Positions 60,874 through 64,000 of a stretch of DNA of 64,000 bases are shown piece after piece. A program made the position numbers and the translations under genes. The DNA lies in contig NZ_JAFBIL020000002.1 in NCBI RefSeq assembly GCF_016809835.1, positions 248,001-312,000 on the forward strand, written 5' to 3'. This stretch comes from Massilia soli. GTDB lineage: Bacteria; Pseudomonadota; Gammaproteobacteria; Burkholderiales; Burkholderiaceae_D. Below the pieces are notes generated by a model that was not told the origin of the DNA, did not search any database, and was given only the letters and a program-made list of their open reading frames with translations. Numbering within the stretch: position 1 is the stretch's first letter; each line of letters starts with the position of its first letter.

Positions 60874-62853
60874 ATGAAACTTCACGCAGCATTTCGCCGC
60901 GCCCCGGCCGCCAGGCCGCTTGCGCTCGCCCTCGCACTGTCCGCCTGCTTTACCGCTAACGCCTTCGCCCAGCAAACCATGCCTTCGGTCCTCGTGACCG
61001 GCGCACGCTTTGCCAGCGATCCGGGTCTGTACCCGATCGCCGCCACCGTCATCGATGCGGGCCAGATCCGCCGCGCCGGCGTCACCGACGTCAACCAGGC
61101 CATCCGCAAGATCGGCGGCGTCTACGGCCGCCAGAGCCTGGACGGCTCGCCCGACTTCAGCCTTGACCTGCGCGGCTTCGGTTCCAACAGCAGCCAGAAC
61201 ATGGTGGTGGTGCTCGACGGCGTGCGCATGTCGGAAAATGAACTGAGCGGTCCGATCCTGTCGACCATCCCGATCGACAGCGTCGAACGCATCGAGATCG
61301 TGCGCGGCGGCGCCAGCGTGTTGTACGGCGACGGCGCGACCGGCGGCGTGATCCAGATCTTCACCAGGCGCGCGGGAAAGAACGAAGGACGCGGCATGCT
61401 GAGCGTCGAAGCAGGTGGGTTCGGCCTGCGCGACGTACGCGCCAGTGCGGCCCGCAGCTGGGATGCATTCGCGATCGACGCCTCGGTCAGCGATCTCAAG
61501 ACCGACAACTACCGTGACCATAACCGCTTCGAGAACCGCAGCTTCAGCGGCGGCCTGCAGTGGAGCACGAGCGCCGGCCGCGTCGCCGTGCGCCTCGACA
61601 GCGCACGCCAGGACGCCGAGTTTCCAGGTTCGCTCACCCAGGCGCAGTTCGACCTGAACCCCGAAATGGACAGCACGCCGGATGACTTCGGCGGCCTCAA
61701 GTCCGACCGTGTGACAGCGCTTTTTGAGCACAAGGTCGGCGCGACCGACTTCGCAGCCGAATTGTCGCAGCGCGAGAAGACCGTCACCGCGACCTACTAC
61801 TTCACGTTCGGCGGCGTCACCAGCGCGTCGGCTGCCACCTACGACAGCCGCCAGACCCAGTTCTCGCCGCGCCTGCGTCACCTGAGCGGGTTCGACGGCA
61901 TGCTCAACGAATTCGTCGCCGGTGTCGACCTGATTCGCTGGACCCGCGACACCGAATCGGGCTTCTCTGCCGCCGACGCCACCCAGAAGTCCAAGGCACT
62001 GTACCTGCGCGACGAAATCCGCTGGAACGCCGCGCACAACGCCCGCCTGTCGCTTGGCGCGCGCCGTGAATCGTTCGACAAGGAGACCGTCGATGCGCTG
62101 GCATTCCCGGCGCTGAACGAACGTGTCAAGCAGACGCAGAACGCATGGGAAGTGCAGGCCAGCGGCGACCTGATGCCGCTGCTGAACGTATACGGCAAGG
62201 CGGGCCGCAGCTTCCGCATGCCCAACTCGGACGAGAACGCTTTCCGCTCCGGTCCTGCGCCGCTGCGCGCGCAGACCTCGCGCGACCTCGAACTGGGCGC
62301 CACCTACGGCAGCCAGGACCAGCAGCTTGGTGCGCGCGTGTTCCGCCACAAGCTCAAGGACGAGATCTTCTACGACCCGACCATCAACTTCGGCGTCAAC
62401 ACCAACCTCGATCCGACCCGCCGCCAGGGCGTGGAGCTCGACGCCAAGGCACTCATCGCCGCGGACTGGCGCCTGAGCGCCAGCCTTCAGCACGTGAAGG
62501 CCGAGTTCACCGATGGCCCGAACGCCGGCCGCGAGATGGTGCTGGTGCCGGAGTACGTGGCCACCGCGCGCTTGTCGTGGGCGCCGGCTGGCGGCCATAG
62601 CGCCGACATCGGCGTGCAGTGGGTCGACAGCCAGCGTTTCGGCAGCGACTTCACCAACAGCTGCGGTGCGCGCATTCCTTCTTACACCACCGTCGACGCA
62701 CGCTACGCGCGCCGTGTTGGCCAGTGGGAGTTCGCAGTGGCGGGCCTGAACCTGGGGGACAAGGAGTACTACAGCAACGCGTTCAGCTGCCGCGCCGGTA
62801 TCTACCCGGCCGATGGCCGTCAGTTCCGGGTCTCCGCCCGCTACGACTTTTAA
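60874..62853 (+). CDS. btuB: TonB-dependent vitamin B12 receptor BtuB
   Basis: Outer-membrane cobalamin importer of 659 residues. Signal peptide (ending ANAFA-Q), a TonB-box-like segment PSVLVTGA, the plug domain (IRKIGGVYGRQSL, VVVLDGVRMSE, IEIVRGGASVLYGDGATGGVI) and a 22-strand barrel ending in aromatic F (RYDF), as needed for BAM recognition. The riboswitch upstream fixes the substrate as a cobalamin. The ribosome binding site is poor (an A-run near 60863), fitting translational control. Confidence 0.96.
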   Translation: MKLHAAFRRAPAARPLALALALSACFTANAFAQQTMPSVLVTGARFASDPGLYPIAATVIDAGQIRRAGVTDVNQAIRKIGGVYGRQSLDGSPDFSLDLRGFGSNSSQNMVVVLDGVRMSENELSGPILSTIPIDSVERIEIVRGGASVLYGDGATGGVIQIFTRRAGKNEGRGMLSVEAGGFGLRDVRASAARSWDAFAIDASVSDLKTDNYRDHNRFENRSFSGGLQWSTSAGRVAVRLDSARQDAEFPGSLTQAQFDLNPEMDSTPDDFGGLKSDRVTALFEHKVGATDFAAELSQREKTVTATYYFTFGGVTSASAATYDSRQTQFSPRLRHLSGFDGMLNEFVAGVDLIRWTRDTESGFSAADATQKSKALYLRDEIRWNAAHNARLSLGARRESFDKETVDALAFPALNERVKQTQNAWEVQASGDLMPLLNVYGKAGRSFRMPNSDENAFRSGPAPLRAQTSRDLELGATYGSQDQQLGARVFRHKLKDEIFYDPTINFGVNTNLDPTRRQGVELDAKALIAADWRLSASLQHVKAEFTDGPNAGREMVLVPEYVATARLSWAPAGGHSADIGVQWVDSQRFGSDFTNSCGARIPSYTTVDARYARRVGQWEFAVAGLNLGDKEYYSNAFSCRAGIYPADGRQFRVSARYDF

Positions 62854-62862
62854 GGCTGGCGC

Positions 62863-63888
62863 ATGATCCACAATGCGTCCCGCCAGCGTACCGTGCTCGC
62901 GCTGCTGCTGTCGGCGGCGCTGCTGGTGCTGCTCGGGTCCAGCATGGTCGGCTCGGTCAGCATTCCGCTGGCCGGGCTGCCCGCGGCACTGGGCGGGCTG
63001 GTGGGAAGCGGGGAGGGCGGCATGGCAGCCACGCTGCTTGACCTGCGCCTCGGGCGCGCTTGCGCCGCCTTCGTCACCGGGGCCGCGCTGGCGCTGGCCG
63101 GCGTGATGATGCAGGCGCTGCTGCGCAATCCGCTGGCTGACCCGTACGTACTCGGTATCTCGAGCGGCGCGGCGGTCGGCGCGCTGGCGGCGCTGCTGGG
63201 CGGGGCCGCGTTGTGGGTGGTCGACCTTGGCGCCCTGGGCGGCGCGGTCGCGGTATCGGCCGTGCTGTACCTGCTGGCGCGGCGCGACCTTGGCGGCGGC
63301 GCCTTGCGCGATGCGCCGGCCGACCCGAATACCTTGCTGCTCACCGGGGTGATCCTCGGCGCCGCCTGCATGGCGCTGGTTACCCTGATGCTGTCCATCG
63401 CACCGGAATCGCGCCTGCGCGGCATGGTGTTCTGGATGGTGGGCGACTTGTCCGGCGCCGGGTGGCGCGTGCTGCCCTGGCTGATCCTGGCAGGCGCCTT
63501 GCTGTTCGCGCTGCGTATCGCGCGCCAGCTGAATGTAATGGCGCTGCACGCCGATAGCGCCGCCACCCTCGGCGTCGATGTCGGCCGGCTGCGCCGTTCG
63601 CTGTTTATCTGTTCCGGCATATTGACCGCCAGCGCGGTGACGACGGCCGGCAGCATCGGCTTTGTCGGCCTGATCGTGCCGCATGCCTGCCGCCACGCTT
63701 TCGGCCCAGACCACCGGCTGCTGCTGCCCGCCGCCGCGATCACCGGCGGCGCCTTCCTGGTGCTGGCCGATACGCTGGCGCGCACCGTGCTGGCGCCGCA
63801 GCAGTTGCCGGTCGGCGTGCTGACATCGCTGATCGGCGTGCCGGTGTTCCTGTTCCAGCTCCATCAACTCAAGCTGCGCCGCCCATGA
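62863..63888 (+). CDS. btuC: Cobalamin ABC transporter permease BtuC (FecCD family)
   Basis: Inner-membrane permease of 341 residues with about ten helices. FecCD signatures include RLGRACAAFVTGAALALAG, RNPLADPYVLGISSGAA and GSIGFVGLIVPHACRH. It starts 9 bases after btuB, and its stop overlaps the ATG of the ATPase gene. The family also moves ferric siderophores, but riboswitch and btuB context make B12 the expected cargo. Confidence 0.94.
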   Translation: MIHNASRQRTVLALLLSAALLVLLGSSMVGSVSIPLAGLPAALGGLVGSGEGGMAATLLDLRLGRACAAFVTGAALALAGVMMQALLRNPLADPYVLGISSGAAVGALAALLGGAALWVVDLGALGGAVAVSAVLYLLARRDLGGGALRDAPADPNTLLLTGVILGAACMALVTLMLSIAPESRLRGMVFWMVGDLSGAGWRVLPWLILAGALLFALRIARQLNVMALHADSAATLGVDVGRLRRSLFICSGILTASAVTTAGSIGFVGLIVPHACRHAFGPDHRLLLPAAAITGGAFLVLADTLARTVLAPQQLPVGVLTSLIGVPVFLFQLHQLKLRRP

Positions 63889-64000
63889 TCGAAACCTCCT
63901 CCCTCACCCTGCGCGCGGGCGAACGCACCCTGGTCGACGCGCTGACCTGGCGCGCCTGGCCCGGCCAGCTGTGGTGCGTGATCGGCCGCAACGGCGCCGG
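63885..64000 (+). CDS. btuD: ABC transporter ATP-binding protein BtuD, N-terminal fragment
   Basis: ATG 63885 overlaps the btuC stop (ATGA). The 38 visible codons read through LTLRAGERTLVDALTW and reach the Walker A start VIGRNGAG at the window edge. It is cut by the window, not broken. It should supply ATP hydrolysis for BtuC. Confidence 0.9.
   Translation, partial: MIETSSLTLRAGERTLVDALTWRAWPGQLWCVIGRNGA

Noticed and set aside
60853-63867. Minus-strand 1004-codon frame opposite btuB-btuC
   Set aside because: Antisense shadow; btuB and btuC are unmistakable and the riboswitch fixes the strand.
1-64000. CRISPR array, IS element, integrase or prophage
   Set aside because: No direct-repeat/spacer array and no transposase or integrase motif was found on either strand.

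Overview
The window is high-GC chromosomal DNA of a betaproteobacterium, most likely in Oxalobacteraceae (Massilia/Telluria/Duganella type). This is inferred from the gene order serC-pheA-hisC-tyrA-aroA-cmk-rpsA-ihfB-lapA-lapB-rfaE1, the CbpA/CbpM, UbiG/Gph and GyrA sequences, and a typical two-stem tmRNA; no database search was possible. Most of the window is dense housekeeping DNA. The high GC creates many long antisense open frames, which were discarded.

Layout. 1-4563 (minus): a DPP-IV-type S9 peptidase cut by the window edge, a MATE exporter and a diheme cytochrome c. 4691-6735 (plus): cbpA-cbpM and a DJ-1/PfpI protein. 6973-12491: an ECF sigma factor/RskA-type anti-sigma pair facing a convergent four-gene unit (DUF4331 protein, tiny Pro/Thr-rich lipoprotein, TPR protein, HupE/UreJ-like membrane protein with a Ca-binding-like loop). 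12675-20281: an aminotransferase-fold protein whose PLP lysine is replaced by Gln, coupled to a Cache-domain hybrid kinase, then a second very large double-kinase hybrid on the other strand. 20312-21420: tmRNA (ssrA, minus) followed by an unusual run of perfect short palindromes and an inverted copy of the tmRNA 3' arm.

21530-25502: methyltransferase, glycine-zipper protein, ubiG-gph and an OmpA-family protein. 25852-40014 (plus): gyrA and the aromatic amino acid/ribosome/LPS-assembly supercluster. 40253-43162: ComEA-like protein, M28 peptidase and cysM. 43237-49176 (minus): a small HTH protein behind an AT-rich promoter region, then moxR-DUF58-tgpA-mltB with overlapping stop/start codons. 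49324-53540 (plus): HDAC-family deacetylase, an uncharacterised pair (secreted serine-hydrolase-like protein and membrane-anchored partner) and the ribosome GTPase YlqF. 53579-55402: an M2 (ACE-like) dipeptidase.

55403-57630 is a lower-GC accessory patch with small unknown genes and a broken 3' fragment of a DODA-dioxygenase paralogue. That fragment and the intact dioxygenase gene bracket an S9 peptidase-like gene that has lost its catalytic histidine. From 60567 a cobalamin riboswitch controls btuB-btuC-btuD, which runs off the right edge.

Candidates for undescribed biology are the palindrome array beside ssrA, the sigma/RskA + DUF4331-lipoprotein-TPR-HupE module, the lysine-less aminotransferase joined to a sensor kinase, the secreted hydrolase/anchored partner pair, and the His-less S9 gene framed by duplicated dioxygenase ends.
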